This document shows, one piece after another, positions 1-8,691 of a DNA stretch of 22,501 nucleotides. A program made the position numbers and the translations under genes. This DNA is from a virus: positions 1-22,501 of the IMG/VR virus record IMGVR_UViG_3300022220_000024. One strand, written 5' to 3'. Position 1 is the stretch's first letter; each line of letters starts with the position of its first letter. Under the pieces are notes generated by a model. That model searched no databases. It was not told where the DNA came from and saw nothing but the letters and a program-made list of their open reading frames with translations.

Positions 1-110
1 TCATTTCCTGTTAAGTACCCAGCGTCAGTATGACTATTTACACTTGCTGAAACACAAACGGCTGCTACACTTCCTGTTATTTGCGCCCTTCGTTGATAAT
101 CTTTGTCCAT
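1..110 (-). CDS. Partial gene at left edge, unknown function
   Basis: The reading frame starts with ATG at 110 and runs off the left end of the window, giving 36 codons without a stop (MDKDYQRRAQITGSVA...). It lies 18 bp downstream of the stop of the 569-aa tail-tip gene and in the same direction, so it is most likely the next gene of the tail operon. The start is preceded by an A-rich leader, like its neighbours. An Ala/Val/Ser-rich stretch after residue 12 could be a hydrophobic segment, but too little is present to assign a function. Confidence 0.6.
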   Translation of the reverse strand, partial: MDKDYQRRAQITGSVAAVCVSASVNSHTDAGYLTGN

Positions 111-128
111 TTTTTATTCTTTTTTATT

Positions 129-1838
129 TTAATCTGTTGTTACTGTCCAATATGTTTTTAATTCCGTTGTTATTACTGCCATACTTCCCGAAGTAGGCGG
201 TGCGCTAGGATTTTGGCTGTCTATGACAACTCCACCACTACTTGCTACCTTACCATTCTTTACTGCGTCTAAAAGCATAACTATAACTTTATCTACTTCT
301 ACTGTCGGTAGTTTATTCCCGTCTAAACCTAGATTATTTAAACTACCGTCACCTTGTAAAAATAATCTATTATTAATAAACTTCAATGCGTCATTATCCA
401 ATGTCAAGTCTGTTAGCGTTGTAATAACTTGACCGTCCAAAGTAATTATACCGTCTCCTGTATCTGTGCTTATCTGTAAATCTAATTGGTCTTTGAAGTA
501 ATAGTAGCACGTTTTAATTCCGTCTGCGCTGTATAAATTAAAAGTAGTTGTAGTGGAAGCCATATTATCCTGTGTACCGTCACCCCAAATAACAGCATTA
601 TTTTCTGCAATACCTGTCTGAAAGTCTAGCGTAGGCGCACTAGCAGTATCTATATCTAAACCAATCCAATTAGTAAGTAAGCCTGTTAAACTTGGTGAGT
701 TAGTCGAAAACCAAGTATCAGTTGTAGCGTCATTAGGCAGTGCTAGTATTTCATTATCACTTGTCAAAATAATTGAAAGGTCTAAACTGTAAGTAGTAAT
801 AAGCCAATCCTGTAAGAATGATAAAAAACTATTTTGACTTGTAAACTGCTGTTCTAAGGAAACAGGAGAAGCAGCTACGGTTATACTCTGTAAATAGAAT
901 CTATCACTAGCTGGCATTTCACCAAAGGAATAGTCATTACCTTGATCGTCACTTAATTCTACACTATCGGGATTATTCTTTTCACGCAAAACAATACTCC
1001 ATTCCGTTAAAGGGTAATTCTTACTTCTACTAGCTTCTAATCCACCGTCTTCGGAAATAGTGTATAAGGTATCGTCAATCTTTAAAGTATCACAACATAA
1101 AGCCCTTGTTACTTTATCTGCCATATAATCGGGAATAGGTTTTCCATTGCCACCTAGAATAAACTGCCATTCTCTATAAGGTCTGCCACTTAATAATGTT
1201 TGATTTAACGGCTGGTCTTCGTAAGTTTCTACCTTTGCTTTCGGGGTCATTTCAATCATTGAACCGTGAACTCGCATTTGAAAAGTTACACTAGCATAAT
1301 CGAATAAAACGTTTAAAGCATTATAACTATTTGTGTAGGTAAGCAATACGGTATCTTCGTGAGTATCTTTTACTTCAAAAGGTTCACTAATCATATACTC
1401 TTTTAAAGTACCGTTAGCATATTTTATTTGTGCGTAATAAATACCTTCCTCTAAATCCCACATTTTAAGGTCGTACTTAAAGCAAGTAACACTACCTAGA
1501 GTATAATTACTAACGCCTGTATCATTGTAAGGAATAGTCTTAACAATATCTCCTTTACAATCTAAAATGTATAGCTCATATCCTGTTAGTGAAAAAGAAC
1601 TATCGTGTCTGTTATATATCGCGACCTTATCTCCTTTCTGAAATGGTTGTACATAAATTACATTGTCTTGCCAATCCTTTAAGTTTCTTAGGAAGAAATC
1701 TGCGTCAAATGGTCTGCTGTTATAATTAGAATTAAAACCGCCCAAGTTTATATCAGTTGTTGTCAATGCGCCTGTTAAATCCGTTTGTCGGAAGAATCGT
1801 AAAGGTTGTGCTAAAGGAAGCTCAAAAGTGTTTGCCAT
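129..1838 (-). CDS. Probable tail-tip/baseplate protein (569 aa)
   Basis: A 569-residue structural-type protein whose ATG overlaps the stop of the upstream 718-aa gene (TAATG), indicating translational coupling. The sequence is rich in beta-strand formers, Asp, Thr and aromatic residues. It has no signal peptide or membrane segment. The first ~160 residues include a beta-rich segment in which Tyr and hydrophobic residues alternate (YELYILDCKGDIVKTI), and the C-terminal ~100 residues are Leu/Asp-rich. I do not recognise a named family. Its position, second gene after the tape measure, is where distal tail, tail-associated or receptor-contact proteins of siphophages lie, so a tail-tip role is inferred from context only. 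An adhesin function is the main alternative. Confidence 0.7.
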   Translation of the reverse strand: MANTFELPLAQPLRFFRQTDLTGALTTTDINLGGFNSNYNSRPFDADFFLRNLKDWQDNVIYVQPFQKGDKVAIYNRHDSSFSLTGYELYILDCKGDIVKTIPYNDTGVSNYTLGSVTCFKYDLKMWDLEEGIYYAQIKYANGTLKEYMISEPFEVKDTHEDTVLLTYTNSYNALNVLFDYASVTFQMRVHGSMIEMTPKAKVETYEDQPLNQTLLSGRPYREWQFILGGNGKPIPDYMADKVTRALCCDTLKIDDTLYTISEDGGLEASRSKNYPLTEWSIVLREKNNPDSVELSDDQGNDYSFGEMPASDRFYLQSITVAASPVSLEQQFTSQNSFLSFLQDWLITTYSLDLSIILTSDNEILALPNDATTDTWFSTNSPSLTGLLTNWIGLDIDTASAPTLDFQTGIAENNAVIWGDGTQDNMASTTTTFNLYSADGIKTCYYYFKDQLDLQISTDTGDGIITLDGQVITTLTDLTLDNDALKFINNRLFLQGDGSLNNLGLDGNKLPTVEVDKVIVMLLDAVKNGKVASSGGVVIDSQNPSAPPTSGSMAVITTELKTYWTVTTD

Positions 1839-3994
1839 TATCTAATTAGTTTTGTTATGTCGTTACTGCTTGTCAAAAGTAAAGTTATTTCTTGACTAGC
1901 TTTTGTTTCGGGGTTTTCCATAGCGGACAATAAAAATGCTGTGTAGCTATTATCTAGCCACTCGCAATCAATATATCCATAAGGGTTAGTATCTAGTAGT
2001 GATTGTATCTGCTGGTATATAGCCGTCTTACCTTTTAATATAAAATTATAAAACATAGCAGAATCCAATGTGCTAATTAAAACGTCTGCATTTTCCGTTA
2101 CATTCCCCGAACCAATATCTGTTATTAAATCCTGGTTTCGGTCTGCTGTATTAAATACTAAAGATTCTGAATCCATTAAAGTAAGTATGCCACGCAAATA
2201 ACTACCGTTGCGCTCTAAATTTCTCTTTGGCGTTATATCTAAATTGTAAACGTCATTAGGGAATGTTAAACCACTTGAACCTACCAATGTATAACGCTTT
2301 AAATCGTAATAATCACGACCATTATAAGTACCAGCAATGGAACTTTCAATACGCATTATATAAACATTGTTATCCTCTTTCGCAATAGTCGTATCTTGTC
2401 CGTCTAAGTTTGCCCTATATATTTCTATTTCGTATGGATCGGCAATATAAGCAGAAGTCATATCCAATGTTCTATCAGCACCTTCTAAGGGTGAACTAAA
2501 TTCAAACTTACAATTAAACGCTTCTTTACCATTCAATCCTTCAACCTTGATTTCGGGATAGCCTATCAATAATTTATTAAATAATATCTCTTGGTTCTGA
2601 TATATTTCAACGTCTGTTAAATCCCCTATATCCAATATTTGAGTAGCACCGTCAAAAAGGTCTTCACGTTCTACGATAATATGTTCTTCATTTATTTTAT
2701 CGTAGTATTGACCAAGACAAAAAATATTAGAAAACGACTGCCAAAAGTCATTGAAATTAGTCTTTAACTTAGCGTCAGCTAAAGCCCTTAACGCATTACC
2801 CGAAGTGAGAACATAATCGTCATTATTATCTAAAAATGTAGAATCTGCAACAACCGCAGAATCGCTTATTTCGTCAACCAAGTCTGTAAATAAATCATTA
2901 CACCTCTTTACTTCTATATAGCTGTCTTCTAATTGATAGTCAAAATTCATTGTAATAGTACCTTCCTCAATCGCTATATCGTATTCCCAATTAGAAACAG
3001 AAGGAAACGTCTGCCACGTTACACCGTGAGAGATAAATATTTTTTGACCTTTTAGGATTGGGTTTGTAGGCGCTACTGTGAATTGGAAATTATATATTGT
3101 AGTCGCACCCGAAGGCACTTGCCAACTTGGTGTAGTATAAAGTACTTCCGTTGTATAACTACCGTCTGTATCTTGTATTGTTATGTATAAACGCAACTTA
3201 ATATCGTCTTGGGTACCACCGCCCCCTATACCTTGATTTCGCAGTGCTACCTTGTAATCTAAATCCATTGAAAGTTCCGAATCTCGATTAGCAGCCATAA
3301 GAAAGTTAGTAGCTAATGGATTAAGATTAGCACCTAAATAATTATTAACCAAGCTGTATTGCCCTTGAAAATATCCTACCAATTCCGAACCGTCGTCATC
3401 AATAACAGCAAGTCCAATCTGCAAAGATTGAGTAAACCTAATATTATCATACATAGTAGGGAATGGAGAACCTTTTTCGTCAATCGTAGTTAAAGTAACT
3501 TTTGAGCGTAGGCTCATTCCGTCCATTCTTACATAAAAAGAATTATCTAAGTCTAACTCGTAATCGGTACTCTTTAAGTTCTTTAGGTTTTCAGAGTAAC
3601 TACCGTCTGAAACAGGCGCACCAATATTTGTATATCTATCGCTAACCTCATTAAAATCAATCTCGCCGCTAAAATATTTACTGTAAGTCTGTGCGCTATC
3701 GTCTAAAACCTCAATATAAAGTAAGCAGTAAGCATTAGCACCATAAGTATAAAATAGGTGTCGTAATATCTTAGCTGCGTCTAATACATAATCAAGACTA
3801 TCAGTTACATTAGTTACAATACCGTAAGATTCAAAACCACGTACCCACTCTAAAACCTTATCGTCCCACGCTTTAGGTGCAAAAGGTATCTCTATTGCAC
3901 TTGCTTGTGTTAGTACTGCACCTGTACTATCAACGTAGTAATAATCACCCGAATCGTCTTTAAAGTAGTATTTATATCTGTTGTTTTGTGCCAT
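1838..3994 (-). CDS. Probable tail-tip/baseplate (Tal-like) protein (718 aa)
   Basis: A 718-residue protein directly downstream of the tape measure, separated by 6 bp, and coupled by TAATG to the next gene. The N-terminal ~130 residues (KAWDDKVLEWVRGFESYGIV, then YFSGEIDFNEVSD) resemble the opening of large structural proteins that follow the tape measure in Bacteroidota siphophages. That is recognition by pattern and was not searched. A central segment (about 250-310) is beta-rich, and a Tyr/Asp-rich region continues to the C-terminus. No membrane segment or enzymatic motif is evident. By position it corresponds to the Dit/Tal hub, but no specific fold can be assigned by eye. Confidence 0.72.
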   Translation of the reverse strand: MAQNNRYKYYFKDDSGDYYYVDSTGAVLTQASAIEIPFAPKAWDDKVLEWVRGFESYGIVTNVTDSLDYVLDAAKILRHLFYTYGANAYCLLYIEVLDDSAQTYSKYFSGEIDFNEVSDRYTNIGAPVSDGSYSENLKNLKSTDYELDLDNSFYVRMDGMSLRSKVTLTTIDEKGSPFPTMYDNIRFTQSLQIGLAVIDDDGSELVGYFQGQYSLVNNYLGANLNPLATNFLMAANRDSELSMDLDYKVALRNQGIGGGGTQDDIKLRLYITIQDTDGSYTTEVLYTTPSWQVPSGATTIYNFQFTVAPTNPILKGQKIFISHGVTWQTFPSVSNWEYDIAIEEGTITMNFDYQLEDSYIEVKRCNDLFTDLVDEISDSAVVADSTFLDNNDDYVLTSGNALRALADAKLKTNFNDFWQSFSNIFCLGQYYDKINEEHIIVEREDLFDGATQILDIGDLTDVEIYQNQEILFNKLLIGYPEIKVEGLNGKEAFNCKFEFSSPLEGADRTLDMTSAYIADPYEIEIYRANLDGQDTTIAKEDNNVYIMRIESSIAGTYNGRDYYDLKRYTLVGSSGLTFPNDVYNLDITPKRNLERNGSYLRGILTLMDSESLVFNTADRNQDLITDIGSGNVTENADVLISTLDSAMFYNFILKGKTAIYQQIQSLLDTNPYGYIDCEWLDNSYTAFLLSAMENPETKASQEITLLLTSSNDITKLIR

Positions 3995-4000
3995 TACTTA

Positions 4001-7000
4001 TTAATATATTTTTGAGTTTCGGTAGCTTCTATCTCTGTTATTATAAGTAACACTTAAATTCTTCTTTTTCAAGGTATCGTTTAGAATATCTAACTTGTGA
4101 TTTGTTTCGTTAAAATCTACTATTGTTGCACCTGTTGAAGTAGAACTAAATCTATTTATTCTTGGGTTAGCATAAAGGTAAGAATCTAAATTATGATTAG
4201 GAATTACTTTTGATCCTTTCGGTAATTCAACTAAAGTATCTGTACTAGGAGTAATATATTTCTTACCACTCGGCTCAATTACTAACTCTTTCCCTCTCTC
4301 ACCTACGATTGCATAACCACCAGGTGCGCTTGACGTACCTTCTGCGAATTGTGGTATCGGTGCTGCGATTGCTTTTGCTAATGCAGCAGCACCAGTAAGA
4401 CCAGCAGCAATAGAGCGTGGTAGTCTTGTAGCAGCTAGTCCGTCTTTCCACTGTGTTATGATTGCTAAAGCCGTTGTAGATATTATCGCTGCTATATTCA
4501 CCGCCTTATCAAACTTCGCTTGCCGTTGTCTAATTCTTAAACTTTCTTCCGCTAGTACTCTTTCTTGTGTAGCCCTTTGTAGTGTTAATCGTGTTATTTT
4601 CCTGTCTTTCTCCTCTTGTGTATCGGCACTATGGGTAATTAGTTTTTCTTCTAAATCATATCTTATTTTTAATGCGTTCATTTCAGCACCAATAGCTTCT
4701 AACCTTGCTTCGGTAGCAAGTGCGCTAAAGTCTTTAAGAGAACCAGCAAGTTCTTCTATAATTTTCTGCAAGGTTGCGTAATGCTTACGCATTTTCTCTA
4801 ATTCCTTTTCGTCTTGGAGTTCTTGTTTTTCTTCGTTCTCTTCTCTTAACTCTTGCGTTATTTTGTTTATATGCCTTTGAAGTTTAATTTTTTCGTCACC
4901 TAGAAGTTCTTGATTCTCTAATATTGTTTCAGCTATTTCTAGTTGCTCTATTAAACTTACTATTCCGCTTTGTTTTGATATTTCAAATTCTTTATATAGT
5001 GATTTTGAATGTTCTTCTGCCCTCTTTAATTCTTTTTCGTCTGCTTTAACTATTATATCATAGGATTTTTTCCTGTGTTCGGCTAAGACTTTTTCTCTTT
5101 CCCTTGTAGCTTTAACGTGAATTAATTTTATTTGACTTGTCGTTAGCTTCGATTGCCCTAACTCTTTCTTTTCTTGTGCGTCAACAATCGCTAACTTATT
5201 TTCTGCATATTGATAGGCTGCTTCTAATCTTTGGTCTAAACTGTTGTTTTCATTATCACGCAAATTCTTATTACCGTCAGATTGTATTTGCAGAAGTTCT
5301 ACCATTAAATCCCACTTAGCTTTCCTTTCCAATTCTGCTAATCTTGCTTTCTCTTTAGCAATTCTTTTTGCTTCTGCTGCTGCTGCTTTAGCACGTCTTT
5401 TTGCTGCTGCAATTTCTTCTTTAGTTAGTTCTGCCCCAGCCTGTTTTCCTGGTGTAGTCGGTTGTCTTACTAACTTTTTTTTATCCCCTACAAAATAGTC
5501 AACCGTTATAGGCTCACCGCTAGGACTTGCACCAGCTTTCCAACCTCTTAAAGCAGCATTACCAAGCGATTTAAAGTAATTATAATATCCTGTAAGTTTT
5601 GTACTTAAATCTGCTTTTAACGAAGCTAAATCACCACTAAAAATATCTTTTAATACCTTAGATAGTTTTACTGATTCTTTTTCCATTGCCTTAACGTGCG
5701 TCTTAAACATTTCCCCGAAAGCGTTTGTGGCAGACGATAAAAACTTTAAACGCTCTGCCCAAACGTCTAGTACTTTAGTTACAAAAGGAATCCATATTTT
5801 AGAATAAAACCAGCCTACTACACTTGCAAGTCTCTTGAAAATAGCACCTACCGTTTCAACTAAAGGCTTAAAAGAATTTACTAAGCTACTTGTTGACTTG
5901 CTTAATTTTTTAACCGTTTCATTACTTTCTTCTAATTTCTTAAAATTGCGGGGGATTTTTAAAATTTCTATTCCTAATTCCACAACAGCAGAAGTCAAAC
6001 TAGCAATAACAGGTAAAAGCGATACGCCTAATTCGGTTCTCATATTTTCCCACGCTGATTGCGCTCTTAATAGTGAGCTTTGCGTTAAGTCTATCGCCTT
6101 CCCGCTATTCTGTTGTTCTTCTTCAATTATCTTACCAACGGCTTCGGCTACTTGACCAACAGACGCAGAAGCTGCTGCAACACCACCCAACTTATCTTTT
6201 AGGGCGATTGCGCTAATACCTAGATTGTCAAGTATTAATGGTGATTTTCTACCGATACCTTTTACAATACTATCAACCAAATAATCTACGCTTTCTCCTG
6301 TTTCTAAGGCTCTTTGTTGTGCGAATCCAAATAACGTACCTAGCTGCTTAATCGGTACACCCAAGTTCTTAGCTTGTACACCCGCTTTCATTAGGTCTAA
6401 ATTATTAACCGTATTTTTTGTAGCCTTTTGTAGGTTAGATAATAGCTGTGGATCGTTTAGTTTGTCAAAGGCTATCTTAACACCTTCTAAAGTCCTAGCG
6501 TCACCCATTCCCTTTTTTATCTGTGAGAATACAGCAGCCATACCAGCACCTACGGAAAGAAAGCCTAACATAGTATATCTTAAACCGCCTAAAGCCTTGT
6601 TATAATTACCAATATTCAATCGTTGCTTTTCTACCGAATTAATATTTGCTTTTCTAAATTTATCCGCTTTAGCGATTGCCTTATTGTACGCTTTATTTAA
6701 TCTAACTCCTTCCTCTGTTGCCGTATTTAATTTTGCTTGTTCTCTCGTCCATTTGGCAATTAATAAATTAGCTCTGCCTATTGAATTTCTTGCAGCGTCT
6801 TTTAACTTCTTTTCTTCTCTTATTAGTCTATTTGTTTCTGCTAAATCTACTTTTCGCTGTATCGCTAATTTATGCGCCTTAGTTTCAGAAACTATTATCT
6901 TATGATTAGTTACAACAGCAGCCTTAACCGCCTTTTCTTGCTCTGTGAGTGCTTTAGTTACTTTTTTAATAGGTTCTGACGGATCACCCTTTTTACCTTC

Positions 7001-7135
7001 TAATTCTTTTGTAAATTTTGTTGCTACTTCTGTTGCTTTACTAAAATCGCTTAATAAACTATTGAGTAATTTTTTTAACTCTTTGACCTGTTCTAATGCG
7101 TCTTTTGATACTATACTATCTATTATATCTGCCAT
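4001..7135 (-). CDS. Tape measure protein (1044 aa)
   Basis: The longest gene in the window. Residues 1-180 are a charged, helical Lys/Glu/Ala-rich region likely to form coiled coils. Residues 183-205 are hydrophobic (LRYTMLGFLSVGAGMAAVF). A long Lys/Glu/Arg-rich coiled-coil stretch follows from about residue 560 to 830, and a second Ala/Ile-rich hydrophobic stretch lies at about 880-930. The C-terminal segment has the YAIVGERGKELV motif (about 941-952), common near the C-terminus of siphophage tape measures. The protein sets tail length and enters the cell envelope during DNA delivery. At roughly 0.15 nm per residue the tail would be about 150 nm long (inference). The start overlaps the preceding small membrane-protein gene by 20 bp. 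Confidence 0.93.
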   Translation of the reverse strand: MADIIDSIVSKDALEQVKELKKLLNSLLSDFSKATEVATKFTKELEGKKGDPSEPIKKVTKALTEQEKAVKAAVVTNHKIIVSETKAHKLAIQRKVDLAETNRLIREEKKLKDAARNSIGRANLLIAKWTREQAKLNTATEEGVRLNKAYNKAIAKADKFRKANINSVEKQRLNIGNYNKALGGLRYTMLGFLSVGAGMAAVFSQIKKGMGDARTLEGVKIAFDKLNDPQLLSNLQKATKNTVNNLDLMKAGVQAKNLGVPIKQLGTLFGFAQQRALETGESVDYLVDSIVKGIGRKSPLILDNLGISAIALKDKLGGVAAASASVGQVAEAVGKIIEEEQQNSGKAIDLTQSSLLRAQSAWENMRTELGVSLLPVIASLTSAVVELGIEILKIPRNFKKLEESNETVKKLSKSTSSLVNSFKPLVETVGAIFKRLASVVGWFYSKIWIPFVTKVLDVWAERLKFLSSATNAFGEMFKTHVKAMEKESVKLSKVLKDIFSGDLASLKADLSTKLTGYYNYFKSLGNAALRGWKAGASPSGEPITVDYFVGDKKKLVRQPTTPGKQAGAELTKEEIAAAKRRAKAAAAEAKRIAKEKARLAELERKAKWDLMVELLQIQSDGNKNLRDNENNSLDQRLEAAYQYAENKLAIVDAQEKKELGQSKLTTSQIKLIHVKATREREKVLAEHRKKSYDIIVKADEKELKRAEEHSKSLYKEFEISKQSGIVSLIEQLEIAETILENQELLGDEKIKLQRHINKITQELREENEEKQELQDEKELEKMRKHYATLQKIIEELAGSLKDFSALATEARLEAIGAEMNALKIRYDLEEKLITHSADTQEEKDRKITRLTLQRATQERVLAEESLRIRQRQAKFDKAVNIAAIISTTALAIITQWKDGLAATRLPRSIAAGLTGAAALAKAIAAPIPQFAEGTSSAPGGYAIVGERGKELVIEPSGKKYITPSTDTLVELPKGSKVIPNHNLDSYLYANPRINRFSSTSTGATIVDFNETNHKLDILNDTLKKKNLSVTYNNRDRSYRNSKIY

Positions 7136-7301
7136 ATTTCAAATTTTTTATTTTTATTACTTTTCTTAATAACGCTAACAATAGAGAAAATGCAGCATAT
7201 ATAGCCAAACCCTTCCAGCTAAATAGTATAAATACAATTACAGGAATAGCAAAAGGAATTATAAATATTATGTACATTAATGTTATTCTAATTATTCTCA
7301 T
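7116..7301 (-). CDS. Small two-helix membrane protein upstream of tape measure
   Basis: A 61-residue protein with an ATG start that overlaps the stop of the upstream gene (ATGA), while its own end overlaps the tape-measure start by 20 bp. This tight packing supports a real, translationally coupled gene. Residues about 4-28 and 31-45 are strongly hydrophobic (IIFIIPFAIPVIVFILF and LAIYAAFSLLLALL), followed by a Lys/Arg-rich tail (LRKVIKIKNLKYGRYNR). That layout of two membrane helices and a basic tail is typical of small holins. However, no endolysin gene is adjacent, and the position between tail-chaperone-type genes and the tape measure is not the usual lysis location. Function is therefore left open. 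Confidence 0.68.
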   Translation of the reverse strand: MRIIRITLMYIIFIIPFAIPVIVFILFSWKGLAIYAAFSLLLALLRKVIKIKNLKYGRYNR

Positions 7302-7912
7302 TTTGTTTTATTCTGCTGTTTAATTAAATTTTCAATATGCCTGTTCAACTGATTTACATAGCTACAATACAAAGCTACCGAAATTTCATTTGGTATTAAA
7401 ACCACTTTTAAATGCTCACCAATTCCTACTAAGGTATCGTAGTAAGATTCAGCCGTTGGTTTAACGTCCTTTTCAGCCTTAGTTTCCAGCTTCTTTGCCA
7501 TACCATTAAGCTTGACAATATCTGCCTTTAAATAGGCTCTAAATCGTTTTAAAGAGGCGTGTAGATTATCTACGGTAACTGTACCTATTGGGTACTTAAA
7601 TGATTCAAGCATTTCTGCTATCATTTTATGTGCTTCTTCAACTTGGTATAGTTCAAGTAGCATACTAGCACGTCTTATTTTAGATTCTAATAAGGTGTAG
7701 TCTTTTACGTCTTGTAGTTTGCTTTGGAATTGTGATCCGCTTACAGCTTTTACATACTGCTGGAATAATTTATCCCAAACTACTTTTAATTCTTCTTCTG
7801 TTGGATTGCCTTGTAGTACAAGTACGGATAAGTCGTTATCACAATGCGCTGTTATAAAATCGGATAGTTTTATATCCTTAATATGGAGATAGCACTTGTA
7901 AGATTTCTTCAC
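7298..7912 (-). CDS. Possible tail assembly chaperone-like protein, GTG start
   Basis: An alpha-helical, charged protein of about 204 residues with two conserved-looking parts: LSDFITAHCDNDLSVLVLQG near the N-terminus and a long helical C-terminal half. The frame has no ATG for its first ~100 codons. A TTG at 7969 would overlap the upstream gene by 92 bp. A GTG at 7912 gives the more natural start (MKKSYKCYLHIKDIKL) and only 35 bp of overlap, so it is preferred here. Position just upstream of the tape measure suggests a tail assembly chaperone role, but the family is not recognised. A +1 frameshift fusion with the upstream 64-codon gene is also possible, because both frames are open across the overlap. 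Confidence 0.72.
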   Translation of the reverse strand: MKKSYKCYLHIKDIKLSDFITAHCDNDLSVLVLQGNPTEEELKVVWDKLFQQYVKAVSGSQFQSKLQDVKDYTLLESKIRRASMLLELYQVEEAHKMIAEMLESFKYPIGTVTVDNLHASLKRFRAYLKADIVKLNGMAKKLETKAEKDVKPTAESYYDTLVGIGEHLKVVLIPNEISVALYCSYVNQLNRHIENLIKQQNKTK

Positions 7913-8072
7913 CTTGCCTTTTAGCCAAAGTTTCAGTTGTAATACGATATTTCTTATCTTCTTTATCAAAATATACTGCTAAGTATGTTTTATTTTCTAT
8001 TGCCCTTTGTTTTGCTTTATCTAAGAGAAACGGCAATTTCTTTTTCTCCCTTTCACAAGGTATGCACCTCAC
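7878..8072 (-). CDS. Small CxxC protein, GTG start
   Basis: A 64-residue protein that starts at a GTG overlapping the TGA stop of the preceding gene (GTGA), which supports this start. It begins MRCIPCEREKKK, and the CxxC pair at residues 3 and 6 could bind a metal or form a disulfide. Only one pair is present, so a full zinc ribbon would require dimerisation or a partner. The remainder is a basic helix followed by a short beta hairpin (TYLAVYF, KKYRITTETL). It lies inside the gene group between tail tube and tape measure. Function is unknown. Confidence 0.65.
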   Translation of the reverse strand: MRCIPCEREKKKLPFLLDKAKQRAIENKTYLAVYFDKEDKKYRITTETLAKRQGEEILQVLSPY

Positions 8073-8506
8073 AGTTGTAGTATATCTTTTACTTTATTTG
8101 CTAGTGCATTTCTATATGTTTCTTCTATAAATTCCGACCTACTCTTTCCTGTCATTCCGTAAATTTCACCATACTTCGCTTGTAAGTCACTTGCTTTGCC
8201 GTCAGTACTCTTAATCTCATACTCTGTGCCTTGTGTAGCTTCAAGTACAAAACCTTGCCAAAATGCACCTGTGTACTTTAAATCGGGATTACCCATTCCA
8301 GGCTTAGGATTCATTTGGTTCTTCTCTACTGCGTAATCTTGCCAAGCGTACTGCTTCATATTATTTCCGTTAGCGTCAAAACCCTCGTCAAGTTGGTCTA
8401 AGTTCTTTTCTATAACTAAGGCTTTCTTATCTAACAATACCTCTACCAAAACCTTTTCAATGTCAAAGGCTTGAAATCTCTCGTTAAATGCTTTTATCGT
8501 AGCCAT
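8069..8506 (-). CDS. Probable tail-completion/virion morphogenesis protein (145 aa)
   Basis: An upstream TTG at 8539 would add 11 residues, but the ATG at 8506 (MATIKAFNERFQAF) has an A-rich leader and overlaps the stop of the previous small gene by only 13 bp, so it is chosen. The protein is about 145 residues long and mixed alpha/beta, with LDEGFDANGNNMKQYAWQDY in the first half. It ends in a YGEIYGMTGKSR segment and a C-terminal helix. This arrangement is reminiscent of small phage head-tail or tail-completion proteins. The family assignment is tentative, but the position between tail tube and tape measure fits. Confidence 0.65.
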   Translation of the reverse strand: MATIKAFNERFQAFDIEKVLVEVLLDKKALVIEKNLDQLDEGFDANGNNMKQYAWQDYAVEKNQMNPKPGMGNPDLKYTGAFWQGFVLEATQGTEYEIKSTDGKASDLQAKYGEIYGMTGKSRSEFIEETYRNALANKVKDILQL

Positions 8507-8637
8507 AGCTTTACTATTTTCACTATCCTTTGAATCCAAGTATCTTCATATCTAGGCTTATACCTACCACTTCGACAATCAACTTTTGGTTTTATTATTT
8601 TATCACTTATCGGATATGGTGGGAGTATTCTAGGCAT
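8494..8637 (-). CDS. Small hypothetical protein (47 aa)
   Basis: A 47-residue basic, Pro-rich ORF from ATG 8637 (MPRILPPYPISDKIIKPK...). A longer version starting at 8685 would begin past the stem of the terminator hairpin, so the shorter one is preferred. Its end overlaps the next gene's ATG by 13 bp. A/T-rich bases precede the start. It is the first gene after the intrinsic terminator. No domain is recognised, and it could be a spurious ORF within the leader of the following gene. Confidence 0.5.
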   Translation of the reverse strand: MPRILPPYPISDKIIKPKVDCRSGRYKPRYEDTWIQRIVKIVKLWLR

Positions 8638-8649
8638 AATTAATTTATT

Positions 8650-8682
8650 TAAAAAAAAGGGTGGGTGCAACTTACCCACCCT
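8650..8682 (-). terminator. Intrinsic terminator within the structural block
   Basis: A perfect 9-bp GC-rich stem, AGGGTGGGT (8658-8666) pairing with ACCCACCCT (8674-8682), has a 7-nt loop. On the minus strand it is followed immediately by eight T residues (the A-run at 8651-8658). This is a textbook rho-independent terminator. It is placed 9 bp after the stop of the 76-aa gene and before the tail-assembly genes. Confidence 0.85.
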
Positions 8683-8691
8683 CACTAATAT

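Noticed and set aside
4458-6905. Several plus-strand open frames within the tape measure gene
   Set aside because: They are shadows of a helical, Lys/Glu-rich gene on the minus strand. They lack suitable leaders and have Leu/Ser/Phe-rich compositions expected of antisense reading.
8494-8685. 63-codon version of the small gene after the terminator
   Set aside because: The first 16 codons would lie in the terminator hairpin and its A-run; the internal ATG at 8637 is better placed.
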